The notes beneath the pieces are model-generated. The model made no database searches, was not told where the DNA came from, and worked only from the letters and a program-made list of their open reading frames with translations. From assembly GCA_030426395.1 (NCBI GenBank), contig JAUHYE010000001.1, positions 1-64,000 of the forward strand: a stretch of 64,000 nt of DNA. Direction: 5' to 3'. Below are positions 8,653 through 17,736 of the stretch, in pieces. Made by a program: the position numbers and the translations under genes. Position 1 is the first letter of the stretch. The number at the start of each line of letters is the position of its first letter. The stretch is from Phycisphaerae bacterium. GTDB taxonomy: Bacteria > Planctomycetota > Phycisphaerae > Phycisphaerales > UBA1924.

Positions 8653-10773
8653 TCAGCCGGCGGCGATAACTTCCTGCATCAGGTTCGCGGGCATCGGGCG
8701 GTACTCCTGGAACTCCATGGAGGCCGCCGCACGGCCCTGGCTCATGCCGCGCAGGGTGGTGGTGTAGCCGAACATCTCGCTCAGCGGGCACTCGCAGGTG
8801 ATCTGGCGGATGCCCGAGCCGCGATCCTCGGTGTCGATGATCATGCCGCGACGGCTGGAAATATCGCCCGTCACGTTGCCGAAGAATTCCTCGGGCGTGA
8901 TGATGACGACCTTCATGATCGGCTCGAGCAGCACGCTGCGGGCCTTGGTGACCGCCTCGCGGAGCGCCAGGCGGGCCGCCTGCTCGAAGGCCACCTGCGA
9001 GCTATCGACCTGGTGGTACGAGCCGTCGACCAGTTCGGCCTTGATGTTGATGAGTGGGTAGTTGGCGCTCACGCCCGTGGCGGCCGTCTGGCGGATGCCC
9101 GCCTCGACCGAGGGGATGAACTCCTTGGGGATCGAGCCGCCCACGATCTTGTTCTCGAAGGCCACGCCGTCGACGAACTTGATGCCGTCGGCCTCGGCCT
9201 CTTCCTTGGTGTAGGGCTTGAGGTTGATCGTCACGTCGCCGAACTGGCCGCGACCGCCCGTCTGCTTGACGAACTTGCCGCGGACGTACTCGGCCGAGCC
9301 CTGGATGGCCTCGCGGTAGCTCACGCGGGGCTTACCGACCTGCACGCCGATCTTCATGTCGCGGGTGAGCTTGTTCTTGATGATCTCGAGGTGCAACTCG
9401 CCCATGCCGGCGATGATGGTCTGGCCGGTTTCCTCGTCGTAGTGGCTCTGGAAGCTGGGGTCCTCGCGACGGATCGTCACGAGCGCCTCGCTCAGCTTGC
9501 GCTTGTCGTCGCTGGTGTTGGGCTCGATGGACATCGAGATCACCGGATCGGGGAAGTCCATGCGCTCGAGCAAAATCGGGGCGTTCGCATCGCACAGCGT
9601 GTCGCCCGTGATCGAGTCCTTGATACCGATGACGGCCACGATCGAGCCCGCGTGCGCCACGTCCAGCGGCTCTCGCGTCTTGGCCTGCATCTGGTAGATG
9701 CGGCTGACGATCTCCTTTTTGCCGTTTCCGGGGTTCAGCACGCGGCTGCCCTTCTCGAGGGTGCCCGAGTAGATGCGGGTGTAGGTCAGGTCGCCGTGGC
9801 TGTCGGCCACCACCTTGAACACAAGGGCCGACAGTGGCGCCTTGGCGTCGTGGGGGCGGGTGAGCTTCTTCTCGGGATCCTTGGGGTCGACGCCCTGCAC
9901 CTCGGGCACCTGCGTGGGGTTGGGCAGGTAGTCGATCACGCCGTCCAGCAGGCGTTGCACGCCGATGTTTTTCAGGGCCGAGCCGCAGAAGACCGGGTTG
10001 CACTGCAGGTTCAGCGTGCCCTTGCGCAGGGCGTTGCGAATGTCCTCGACCGTGACCGAGTTCTCATCCTCGAGGTACTTCTCGGTCAGGTCGTCGTCGA
10101 GCGAACTGGCGGCGTCCACGAGCTCGTGGCGCCAGGCCTCGGCGTCGTCCTTCATGCTGTCGGGGATGTCCTTCTCGGTCACCACCGCGCCCTGCTCGTT
10201 GGCGTCAAAGTAGTACGCCCGCATGCCGACCAGGTCGATGATGCCCTCGAGCTCGTTGCCCGCGCCGATGGGGATCTGCACGGCGATGGCGTTGGCGCCA
10301 AGGCGCTTCTTGATCGACTTGAAGCTGAACTCGAAGTTCGCGCCAATCTTGTCCATCTTGTTGATGTAGCAGATGCGCGGGACCTTATAACGGTCGGCCT
10401 GACGCCACACCGTCTCGCTCTGGGCCTCCACGCCCTCCTTGCCGTCGAACACGGCGACCGCGCCGTCGAGCACGCGCAGTGAACGCTCGACCTCGATGGT
10501 GAAGTCCACGTGGCCCGGGGTATCGATCAGGTTGATCTGGTACTCCACGTCGCTGCGCGTCCAGGCACAGGTCGTCGCGGCCGACTGGATCGTGATGCCG
10601 CGCTCCTGCTCTTCCTGCAGGAAGTCCATGGTCGCGGTGCCCTCGTGCACCTCGCCCAGCTTGTGGGTCTTGCCGGCGTAGAACAGGATGCGCTCGGTGA
10701 CGGTGGTCTTGCCCGCGTCGATGTGGGCGGCGATCCCGATGTTGCGAACCCTGTTGAGTGGCATCTCGGCCAT
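8653..10773 (-). CDS. fusA: Elongation factor G
   Basis: NIGIAAHIDAGKTTVTERILFYAGKTHKLGEVHEGTATMD...DTPGHVDFTIEVERSLRVLDGAV. Confidence 0.97.
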   Translation of the reverse strand: MAEMPLNRVRNIGIAAHIDAGKTTVTERILFYAGKTHKLGEVHEGTATMDFLQEEQERGITIQSAATTCAWTRSDVEYQINLIDTPGHVDFTIEVERSLRVLDGAVAVFDGKEGVEAQSETVWRQADRYKVPRICYINKMDKIGANFEFSFKSIKKRLGANAIAVQIPIGAGNELEGIIDLVGMRAYYFDANEQGAVVTEKDIPDSMKDDAEAWRHELVDAASSLDDDLTEKYLEDENSVTVEDIRNALRKGTLNLQCNPVFCGSALKNIGVQRLLDGVIDYLPNPTQVPEVQGVDPKDPEKKLTRPHDAKAPLSALVFKVVADSHGDLTYTRIYSGTLEKGSRVLNPGNGKKEIVSRIYQMQAKTREPLDVAHAGSIVAVIGIKDSITGDTLCDANAPILLERMDFPDPVISMSIEPNTSDDKRKLSEALVTIRREDPSFQSHYDEETGQTIIAGMGELHLEIIKNKLTRDMKIGVQVGKPRVSYREAIQGSAEYVRGKFVKQTGGRGQFGDVTINLKPYTKEEAEADGIKFVDGVAFENKIVGGSIPKEFIPSVEAGIRQTAATGVSANYPLINIKAELVDGSYHQVDSSQVAFEQAARLALREAVTKARSVLLEPIMKVVIITPEEFFGNVTGDISSRRGMIIDTEDRGSGIRQITCECPLSEMFGYTTTLRGMSQGRAAASMEFQEYRPMPANLMQEVIAAG

Positions 10774-11181
10774 GGCGTCGTCCTCGTGTCTCGATCTGCT
10801 CGCCCGTTCGGTCGGGCGGTTCCATCACCCTTCGCCACGCCCCCGTACGAAGCCTCGTACAAGCCCGGGGTCGGCGATCGGTGGCCCGCCCAAACCTACA
10901 AAACGGGGGCGAGCGGTTGTGCTCTGGTACTCATCGGCCCCTTCGGGTTGCCCCTTCAGACCGATACTCTCGATTCGAATCCCTCGGCCCGGCCCGCGAC
11001 TGCCGCCCTTTGTCGGGGAGTCGTTCGTGTCGAGAACGCCGATCGCCAGACCCCGAAGAGGGCCCTGCCCTGGCTGTCATCCACACGTTGAACACGCACC
11101 AACACCACCGGCGGCCATCCAGGCCCGTGGGCCGAAGGGTAATGCTAGAACCCAGCCACCGCCCGTCAAGCAACAGCCGGC

Positions 11182-13458
11182 CTACTGGCCTTCTAAATAA
11201 GCCTGAATCTCGGCCCGCTGCCCATCGCTCAGACCCGCTCCGAGGGGGTCCAGCCGCATCAACCGATCGGCCTCGAGCGCCCGCCACGCGCTGCGGGTGG
11301 CCCAGTCGCCGAGCCCAGCCTGACGGGCGATCTGGAACTGGCGGAACTTGAGCTGCGGGCTCGAGGGGTTCAGGGCCTCGGCCCGGGCCAGAGCATCCAG
11401 GATTGCCTCGGTGTTCGAGTCCCGATCGAGCGCGGCGAGCACGGTGGCCAGGTGGGCAAAGTTCTGGCCCGACACCGGCTCGCTCTCGGTCGCGCGGCGG
11501 GCCAAGGCAAAGGCACGCTCACCCGCCTGGGGATCTCCCGAGACCGCGATCACCAGCCAGGCCCGAGACGCCGCCCGGAGGGTCAGGCCGTCTGCCGGCG
11601 CAACGGCGACTGCTTCGTCCATGGATTGCGCTGCCGCGAGCGAGGATTGCCTTGCCAGCTCTGCCAACCCCTCTGACAGACTGGCGATATTGACCTGCTG
11701 GTTGATCTCGGTTGAGAGTTCTTCGGCGACCGCTCTGAGGACGCGGGGATCTCCCCCGCTGGTGTCGAGCATCGCTCGGAACTCGCCCGGCCGGCGGGCG
11801 TGGGCGGCGGCCTGGTGCACCGCGTCCTGCCAGGCCCAGAGCCCGGGCAGCGTGAGCACGGCGACGACCAACGCCAGCACCGCCGGGGCGGCGCCGACGA
11901 ACCGAGCACCGACGGGGACAACCTCGCTTTCGCGATCCTCGCGCGCGCACGCCACGCCGAGCCATGCGGCCCAGAGGGATGCCGACCCGATGAGGACAGG
12001 GGTCATCTCGATCTGGCCGTGGGCGATGAGGACCAACGCCGCCGCGCCAGCGCCGAGCAAGAGCCCGCGGGCCGGCCCGTGCCACGCCGCCCAGGCGAGG
12101 GCGACCCAGCCGACGAGCCCGCCGAGCCAGGCCAGCGCGAGCGCCGTCGTCAGGCCGCCGACGGATTGCAACTCGAACCGCGCGCCGATGGCGACGGCGA
12201 GTGCGGGGCAAGCGATGAGCGCAAGCCGGGGGAAGGCAGCAACTTCGGCGGCGGGCTCGTCCTTGTCCAGCACCGCGCGCGCCGATCGCCACGCCGCGAA
12301 GACGAGGAACGCAAGCACCGCAAGCCCGACGGCCACGCCCATCGTCGCCATCGCGTCGAACACCACGCTGTGCGGGCTCGCGGCGTTCTCGGGGCTCAGC
12401 GGGTTCTTGGCCAGGGCGTAGGCGTCCTTGAAGCCGCCTGGGCCGACGCCCATGAGCGGGTTGGCCACGGTGATGCGCGCCGACGCCTCGACGTAGAACC
12501 AGCGAAAGAGCAGGCTGAGCTCGCCCATGCGCTCGCCCACGATGCCGCGGGCGACAAGGGCGAGCAATGGTCCGAGTACGACAGCGCCGGCGAGCACACC
12601 GGCCAGCCGCGCGCTCCTTCGGCCTTCTCGCCAGACCATCGGCGCGAATCTGCCAATCGCCACGCATGCCAGGCCCAGCACGCCGGCGGTCATCGCGCCC
12701 TTGCTGCCGCCGTAGATGACCAGGCAGATCGCCGCAAACGATCCGGCGCCCGCGACGAAGCTCACGGCCTTGTGCCGCCCGAGTGCGATCGCCGCGAGCG
12801 CTACGGCGCCAGCGGCCAGGAACGACGCGACGACGTTGGAGAAGCCGATCCACCCCGTGATCTCGGGCTGCCGCAGGCGACGCTCGAACGCGCGAGCGCC
12901 CGATGAGCCGGCTTCCAGCCCCTGGGCCGCGAGCATCCGGGGCTCGTTGGCTTCGAACTGGGCGACGGTGGCCGGGTGCTCGACGAGCAGTTGCACCAGG
13001 CCCTTGGCCACGAGCATGGCGGTAAAGCCCGCGAGCAACGCGAGCACGGCGCGGCGCGTCTCGGCGTGTGTGCAGCCCCGGGCGATCGCGCCCGCGCCCG
13101 CCAACGCCGCGAGCCAGGCGAGCGCTGGTGAGAGGTCGGCTGTCCTGGGGCCATCGGGCAACCCATGCACCAGACCCACCACCGACACGACCACGAGCGC
13201 AACGGCCCAGCCGGCCCACGCCTTCCACCGCGAAGGCGGCTCCATCAGCAGCACGATGCCGCTCAGCAGCAGGGCGAGCACGTCCAGGATCGCCGCCTCG
13301 CACGGGCCGAAGGCGCCGGCAGGCGCGGCGATGGCATAGGGGTCCAGCCCCCAGCCGGGCATCGGGTCAAACGCCATCATCGCGCGCACGCACGCGAGCA
13401 GGGCGACGAAGACCGTCAGCCCGCGGGCCAGGGCGGTCGCGCGTGATTCGCTAGGCAT
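11182..13458 (-). CDS. O-antigen ligase-like polytopic membrane protein with C-terminal TPR-like region
   Basis: Multiple TM segments; GVGPGGFKDAYALAKNPLSPENAASPHSVVFDAMATMG typical of Wzy/WaaL ligase family. Confidence 0.7.
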   Translation of the reverse strand: MPSESRATALARGLTVFVALLACVRAMMAFDPMPGWGLDPYAIAAPAGAFGPCEAAILDVLALLLSGIVLLMEPPSRWKAWAGWAVALVVVSVVGLVHGLPDGPRTADLSPALAWLAALAGAGAIARGCTHAETRRAVLALLAGFTAMLVAKGLVQLLVEHPATVAQFEANEPRMLAAQGLEAGSSGARAFERRLRQPEITGWIGFSNVVASFLAAGAVALAAIALGRHKAVSFVAGAGSFAAICLVIYGGSKGAMTAGVLGLACVAIGRFAPMVWREGRRSARLAGVLAGAVVLGPLLALVARGIVGERMGELSLLFRWFYVEASARITVANPLMGVGPGGFKDAYALAKNPLSPENAASPHSVVFDAMATMGVAVGLAVLAFLVFAAWRSARAVLDKDEPAAEVAAFPRLALIACPALAVAIGARFELQSVGGLTTALALAWLGGLVGWVALAWAAWHGPARGLLLGAGAAALVLIAHGQIEMTPVLIGSASLWAAWLGVACAREDRESEVVPVGARFVGAAPAVLALVVAVLTLPGLWAWQDAVHQAAAHARRPGEFRAMLDTSGGDPRVLRAVAEELSTEINQQVNIASLSEGLAELARQSSLAAAQSMDEAVAVAPADGLTLRAASRAWLVIAVSGDPQAGERAFALARRATESEPVSGQNFAHLATVLAALDRDSNTEAILDALARAEALNPSSPQLKFRQFQIARQAGLGDWATRSAWRALEADRLMRLDPLGAGLSDGQRAEIQAYLEGQ

Positions 13459-14536
13459 GCGGCTTGCCCTTCGGCCAGAACTCCAGCACACCCAGCACGC
13501 CCATCAGCACCACGGCCTGCACGCCGATGATGATCGCGCCGGTGGCGTTGACGGTCAGCAGCAGCAGGCCCGAAGCGCCCGCGATCATCGCGAAGGCCCA
13601 CAACACGAGCACCGCGCCGCGCCTTCCCAGACCGCGATCGGCAATACGGTGGCTGACGTGCTGCAGGTCTCCCACTAGTGGGCTCTTGCCCTGGCTTAAT
13701 CGCAGGCCCACGACGGTGGTCAGGTCGTACAACGGCACGGCCAGCACCAGCACCGGCAGCAGCACACCCCACCACTGGTTGCCGTCTGTGCTGATGTACG
13801 TCCCGCGCACGCTGAGAAAGCCCAGCACGAACCCAAGCACCAGCGATCCGCCATCGCCCATGAAGATGCGAGCCCTCGGGAAATTATGCGGCAGGAAGCC
13901 CAGGCACGCGCCAACGACGCACGCGCTCAACCCCGCGACGAACCACTGCCCGGCCAGGAGCATGGCCGCCGTAAGGAACGCCCCGGCGATGGCCGCCACG
14001 CCCGCGCTCAGGCCGTCCATGTTGTCCAGGAAGTTCATCGCGTTGGTCATCGCCAGCAGCCAGAGCGCGGTGATGGCAACGCTCAGGGCCTCGCCGCCCG
14101 GGTAGGCGTCGAGCAATGTCAGCAGGCGAGAGTCGGTCAAGAGCGGAATCGCGACCGCGGGTAAGGCCATCAGGCCTAGCTTGAGTAGCGGGCCCAAGGG
14201 CTTGCGGTCGTCGATGAGCCCCAGCACGTGCAGCCCAAGTATGGCGACGATCAGCACCACGGCGTCGAAGACGACCGCCGAGGGATCGGTCGCTTCGCGG
14301 TGCGGCCCGTCGATGAGCGGGGCGAGCACGAGGGCCCCCACCATCGGCACGAGCAGCCCCGCCACCACGCCCACCCCGCCGATATTCGGTACCCGCCTGG
14401 CGTCGACCTTCACCTGGCCTGCCACGCCCGCGGCGTCCATGGCGTTGAGCCGCCGGCCCAGCGCGGTGGCCAACCCCGTGGCGACAAGGCTCACCACGAG
14501 CGCGACCAACCCCAGGCCCAGCACCAGCCACGGCAT
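13451..14536 (-). CDS. WecA/MraY-family undecaprenyl-phosphate sugar-1-phosphate transferase
   Basis: VPNIGGVGVVAGLL, GLIDDRKPLGPLLKL, TNAMNFLDNMDGLSAGVAAIAG, ARIFMGDGGSLVLGF. Confidence 0.88.
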   Translation of the reverse strand: MPWLVLGLGLVALVVSLVATGLATALGRRLNAMDAAGVAGQVKVDARRVPNIGGVGVVAGLLVPMVGALVLAPLIDGPHREATDPSAVVFDAVVLIVAILGLHVLGLIDDRKPLGPLLKLGLMALPAVAIPLLTDSRLLTLLDAYPGGEALSVAITALWLLAMTNAMNFLDNMDGLSAGVAAIAGAFLTAAMLLAGQWFVAGLSACVVGACLGFLPHNFPRARIFMGDGGSLVLGFVLGFLSVRGTYISTDGNQWWGVLLPVLVLAVPLYDLTTVVGLRLSQGKSPLVGDLQHVSHRIADRGLGRRGAVLVLWAFAMIAGASGLLLLTVNATGAIIIGVQAVVLMGVLGVLEFWPKGKPHA

Positions 14537-14575
14537 GGGGCTGTTGTAGGGCCCCAGAGGCCATAAGCGTGGGGC

Positions 14576-15154
14576 TCAGCGCCGCCGCCGGCCCGCCAGC
14601 ACGCCGGCCACCAGCACGAGGGCCGAGGCCGGGGCGGGGATGACGCGGATGGTCGCCGAGCCTTCGACGAGGTCGGCCAGGCGGGATTCGGACGTCGAGC
14701 GGTCGCGTGCGACGTACACGTCGTATTTCGTGGTCATCGTCGACACATCAACGTCGAACGGCGCGGCGGCGTCCACGGGCGCGGTGTAGGTCGCCCGCCA
14801 GAACGCGATGGGGTTGGTGGGGTCGGCGTAGATGCTCGCGCCGATGAAGTTCAACTGGCCGGCCACGATGCCGTCCCAGCCCGTGGCCGATGCGACGCCG
14901 GCGGACGTGCCCGGCCCGGCCATCGGGGCCACGAGGGTGGCCGCACCCCAACCCTCGCTGCCCACGGAGGTAACGAGGTTGGTGGCCAGGCCGGCCACGG
15001 CGTAATCGGTGCCCCCGTACCCGGCGAGCAGCGTGACGGTCGTGCTCTCCCCCGGCCGCAGCACAGGGCTTTCGACGTCGATGGTGATAGCCGGTTGCGC
15101 GAGCACGGTGCCGGCGAGCGCGAGGACGGCGGCGATAGTTGCCATTCGGATCAT
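14576..15154 (-). CDS. Secreted protein with PEP-CTERM-like anchor, tandem paralog 1
   Basis: Signal peptide; ITIDVESPVLRPGESTTVTL; C-term RVIPAPASALVLVAGVLAGRRRR. Confidence 0.75.
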   Translation of the reverse strand: MIRMATIAAVLALAGTVLAQPAITIDVESPVLRPGESTTVTLLAGYGGTDYAVAGLATNLVTSVGSEGWGAATLVAPMAGPGTSAGVASATGWDGIVAGQLNFIGASIYADPTNPIAFWRATYTAPVDAAAPFDVDVSTMTTKYDVYVARDRSTSESRLADLVEGSATIRVIPAPASALVLVAGVLAGRRRR

Positions 15155-15181
15155 GGCGTTCTCTCCTTCTTAGTTTCAGGT

Positions 15182-15757
15182 TCAGCGACGGCGACGGAGC
15201 GCAACGGCGCCCAGCGCGAAGACGAGGGCCGAGGCCGGGGCGGGGATAACGCGGATGGTGGCCGAGCCTTCGACGAGGTCGGCCAGGCGGGACTCGGAGA
15301 GCGTGCTGTCGCGCCGGATGTATACCTCGTAGCGGCTGGTCATCGTCGAGAGGTCGATCGTGAACGGGGCCGCTGGGTCGAGCGGAGCGGTGTAGGTCGC
15401 CTGCCAGAAGGCGATCGGATTCGTCGGATCGGCGTAGATCTGCGAGGTGGGCGACTGATACTGCCCGGCGACGACGCCGTCAATACCCGTCGACGAGGGC
15501 GTGCCCGGCGAGGTGCCCGGCCCGGCGAGTTCACGAATGACGTGCGCTCCGGACCATCCGGTGCTGCCGACGGAAGTCACGAAGTTCGTGCCCACACCCG
15601 CGATGGCCCAATCGGTTCCGCCATAGCCGGCACGCACCGTGACCAGCGCGCTCTGGCCCGGTAGCAAAACTGGATTGTTGACGTCGATCACGATCTGGGG
15701 CTGGGCCAGAGCGGTTCCCGTGAGCGCGAGCACGGCGGCGGCTGTCGTTCTGATCAT
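15182..15757 (-). CDS. Secreted protein with PEP-CTERM-like anchor, tandem paralog 2
   Basis: IVIDVNNPVLLPGQSALVTVRAGYGGTDW; C-term VIPAPASALVFALGAVALRRRR. Confidence 0.75.
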   Translation of the reverse strand: MIRTTAAAVLALTGTALAQPQIVIDVNNPVLLPGQSALVTVRAGYGGTDWAIAGVGTNFVTSVGSTGWSGAHVIRELAGPGTSPGTPSSTGIDGVVAGQYQSPTSQIYADPTNPIAFWQATYTAPLDPAAPFTIDLSTMTSRYEVYIRRDSTLSESRLADLVEGSATIRVIPAPASALVFALGAVALRRRR

Positions 15758-15781
15758 GGCATCTCTCCTTGATTGCGAGCC

Positions 15782-16363
15782 TCAACGCCGCCGACGGACG
15801 GCAACCGCGCCCAGCGCGAGGACGAGGGCCGAGGCCGGGGCTGGGATGACGCGGATGGTCGCCGAGCCCTCGACGAGGTCGGCCAGATGGCTCTCAGAAC
15901 CGGCACTCCCCCGCGACCAGAACACGTCGTACCTCGTGGTCGCCGTCATGAGTTCGACATCGAATGGGGCCGCGGTGTCGGCGGGAGCGGTGTAAGTGGC
16001 CGTCCAGAAGGGGATCGGGTTCGTCGGGTCGGCGTACATGACGTTGAAGAAGTTGATCTGATTGGCAACGAATCCCTCGAAGCCCCGATCGGTCGCCTCG
16101 CCGGGCGTGACCACGCCCCGGGGAATCGTCATTGGATCGGGAATCATGGCGTCGCTGAAACCGGTGCTCCCCACGCTCGAGAGGAGATCTCCGGCAACGC
16201 CGGCCATGGCCCACAGGCTGGGATCGAACGACGCGTGCAGCGTCACTGTCGTGCTCTCCCCTGGCCGCAGCACCGGGTTCTCAACGTCGATGGTGATCTC
16301 GTACTGGGCCAGCGCGGTGCCGGCGAGCGCGAGGACGGCGGCGGTGGTTGCGATTCGGTTCAT
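15782..16363 (-). CDS. Secreted protein with PEP-CTERM-like anchor, tandem paralog 3
   Basis: ITIDVENPVLRPGESTTVTLHASFDPSLW; C-term VIPAPASALVLALGAVAVRRRR. Confidence 0.75.
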   Translation of the reverse strand: MNRIATTAAVLALAGTALAQYEITIDVENPVLRPGESTTVTLHASFDPSLWAMAGVAGDLLSSVGSTGFSDAMIPDPMTIPRGVVTPGEATDRGFEGFVANQINFFNVMYADPTNPIPFWTATYTAPADTAAPFDVELMTATTRYDVFWSRGSAGSESHLADLVEGSATIRVIPAPASALVLALGAVAVRRRR

Positions 16364-16390
16364 GGCGTTCTCTCCTTCTTTGTTTCAGGT

Positions 16391-16972
16391 TCAGCGGCGG
16401 CGGCGGAGCGCAACGGCGCCCAGCGCGAGGACGAGGGCCGAGGCCGGGGCGGGGACGACGCGGATGGTCGCCGAGCCTTCGGTGAGGTCGGCCAGGCGGG
16501 ATTCGGATTGGGAACTGTCGCGCCGCAGATACACGTCATAGCGCTCGGTCATCGTGGACAACTCGATGTTGAAGGGTGACGAGACATCTGTGGGAGCCGT
16601 GAACCTGATCTGCCAGAACTCGATCGGGTTGCGACTGTCGGCGTAGACGCTGATGAAGTTGGGCTGACCGGCGATGATGCCGTCCCAGCCTGTGGCCGAA
16701 GGACCGCCCGCGGAGGTTCCGGGGCCTGCCAGTGGGCGAATGACCGTCGCGTCACTCCAGCCCGTGCTCCCCTCCGACGCGACGAAATCCGTATACACCG
16801 CGGCCATCGCGAAGTCTGATGGATCAAATCCCGCGGACATCGTCACCGTCGTGCTCTCCCCCGGCCGCAGCACAGGGCTTTCGACGTCGATGGTGATGGC
16901 CTGGGCCAGTGCGGCGGCTGGCGCAGCGGCGAGAGCGAGGGCGGCGAGAAGGGACGCGGCTCGGCAGGTCAT
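16391..16972 (-). CDS. Secreted protein with PEP-CTERM-like anchor, tandem paralog 4
   Basis: ITIDVESPVLRPGESTTVTMSAGFDPSDF; C-term VVPAPASALVLALGAVALRRRR. Confidence 0.75.
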   Translation of the reverse strand: MTCRAASLLAALALAAAPAAALAQAITIDVESPVLRPGESTTVTMSAGFDPSDFAMAAVYTDFVASEGSTGWSDATVIRPLAGPGTSAGGPSATGWDGIIAGQPNFISVYADSRNPIEFWQIRFTAPTDVSSPFNIELSTMTERYDVYLRRDSSQSESRLADLTEGSATIRVVPAPASALVLALGAVALRRRR

Positions 16973-17132
16973 GGCGGGTCTCCCGTGGAGGGTGCGGGCC
17001 AGAGCGGCCAGGTCCTACCAACATACCACACGAGGGTCCAAGTCCCAGAACGATCTCGCGCGGATTCTGGCGTGGGTTTTCCCGCTCTGGTGCGGGCGAT
17101 CGGGCGGCGAGCCGGGACCGATCGACGCGAAC

Positions 17133-17363
17133 GCGACGATGCACGCCGTGGAGCCAGCAAAAAACGCCGTGATGGCAACAGAAAACGCCGTGAACCGAAC
17201 GAAAAACCTCGTGAAGGCAACGAAAAACGCCGTGAAGGGAACGAAAAACGCCGTGTACCCAACGAAAAATCCCGTGAACGGAACGGAAAATCCCGTGAAC
17301 CCAACGGAAAATGTCGTGAACCCATCGAAAAATCCCGTGAACCCAGCGCATCACGGCGTTTTT
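17133..17363. repeat. 21-nt degenerate tandem array (about 11 units), consensus NNaacgaaaaayNNcgtgaaN
   Basis: Units e.g. gcaacgaaaaacgccgtgaag / ggaacgaaaaacgccgtgtac / ccaacgaaaaatcccgtgaac; exact 21-nt spacing. Confidence 0.95.
17156..17174. repeat. Left arm of 19-bp perfect inverted repeat bounding the 17.1-kb array
   Basis: agcaaaaaacgccgtgatg is the exact reverse complement of 17349-17367. Confidence 0.95.
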
Positions 17364-17367
17364 TGCT
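17349..17367. repeat. Right arm of 19-bp perfect inverted repeat bounding the 17.1-kb array
   Basis: catcacggcgttttttgct. Confidence 0.95.
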
Positions 17368-17736
17368 CGAATTCTCGGACGATGACCCCTCCTGGCGCTA
17401 TTGTCAGGGTGGAAATACCGATCTAATTCCGAACGCTCTAGCGGGCCGGCCCGGGGCATGTGGGATTTCCCCAAGATCACGGCCCGGCTGGTGTGGGGCC
17501 GCGTGCCCACGCACGCGGCTCGGAAAGAGGCCGGTCCCTTCGTCCAAAGGCACCGGCCCCCGCTCAGCGCCCCCGCGACCTCCGCGTTCAGGCCCTTTCT
17601 CAGCCGAGACAATCGGGGCCAGCGCCGCTACCCTTGGCACCCAGTCCGCCAGGCGAGTCTGGGGTGGTCCGGCGGTGGTGGCCGGGACCAGCTATTCAAA
17701 GAGCAGAGAGCCTCCTTACTAAAGGGACAGCCCGCC

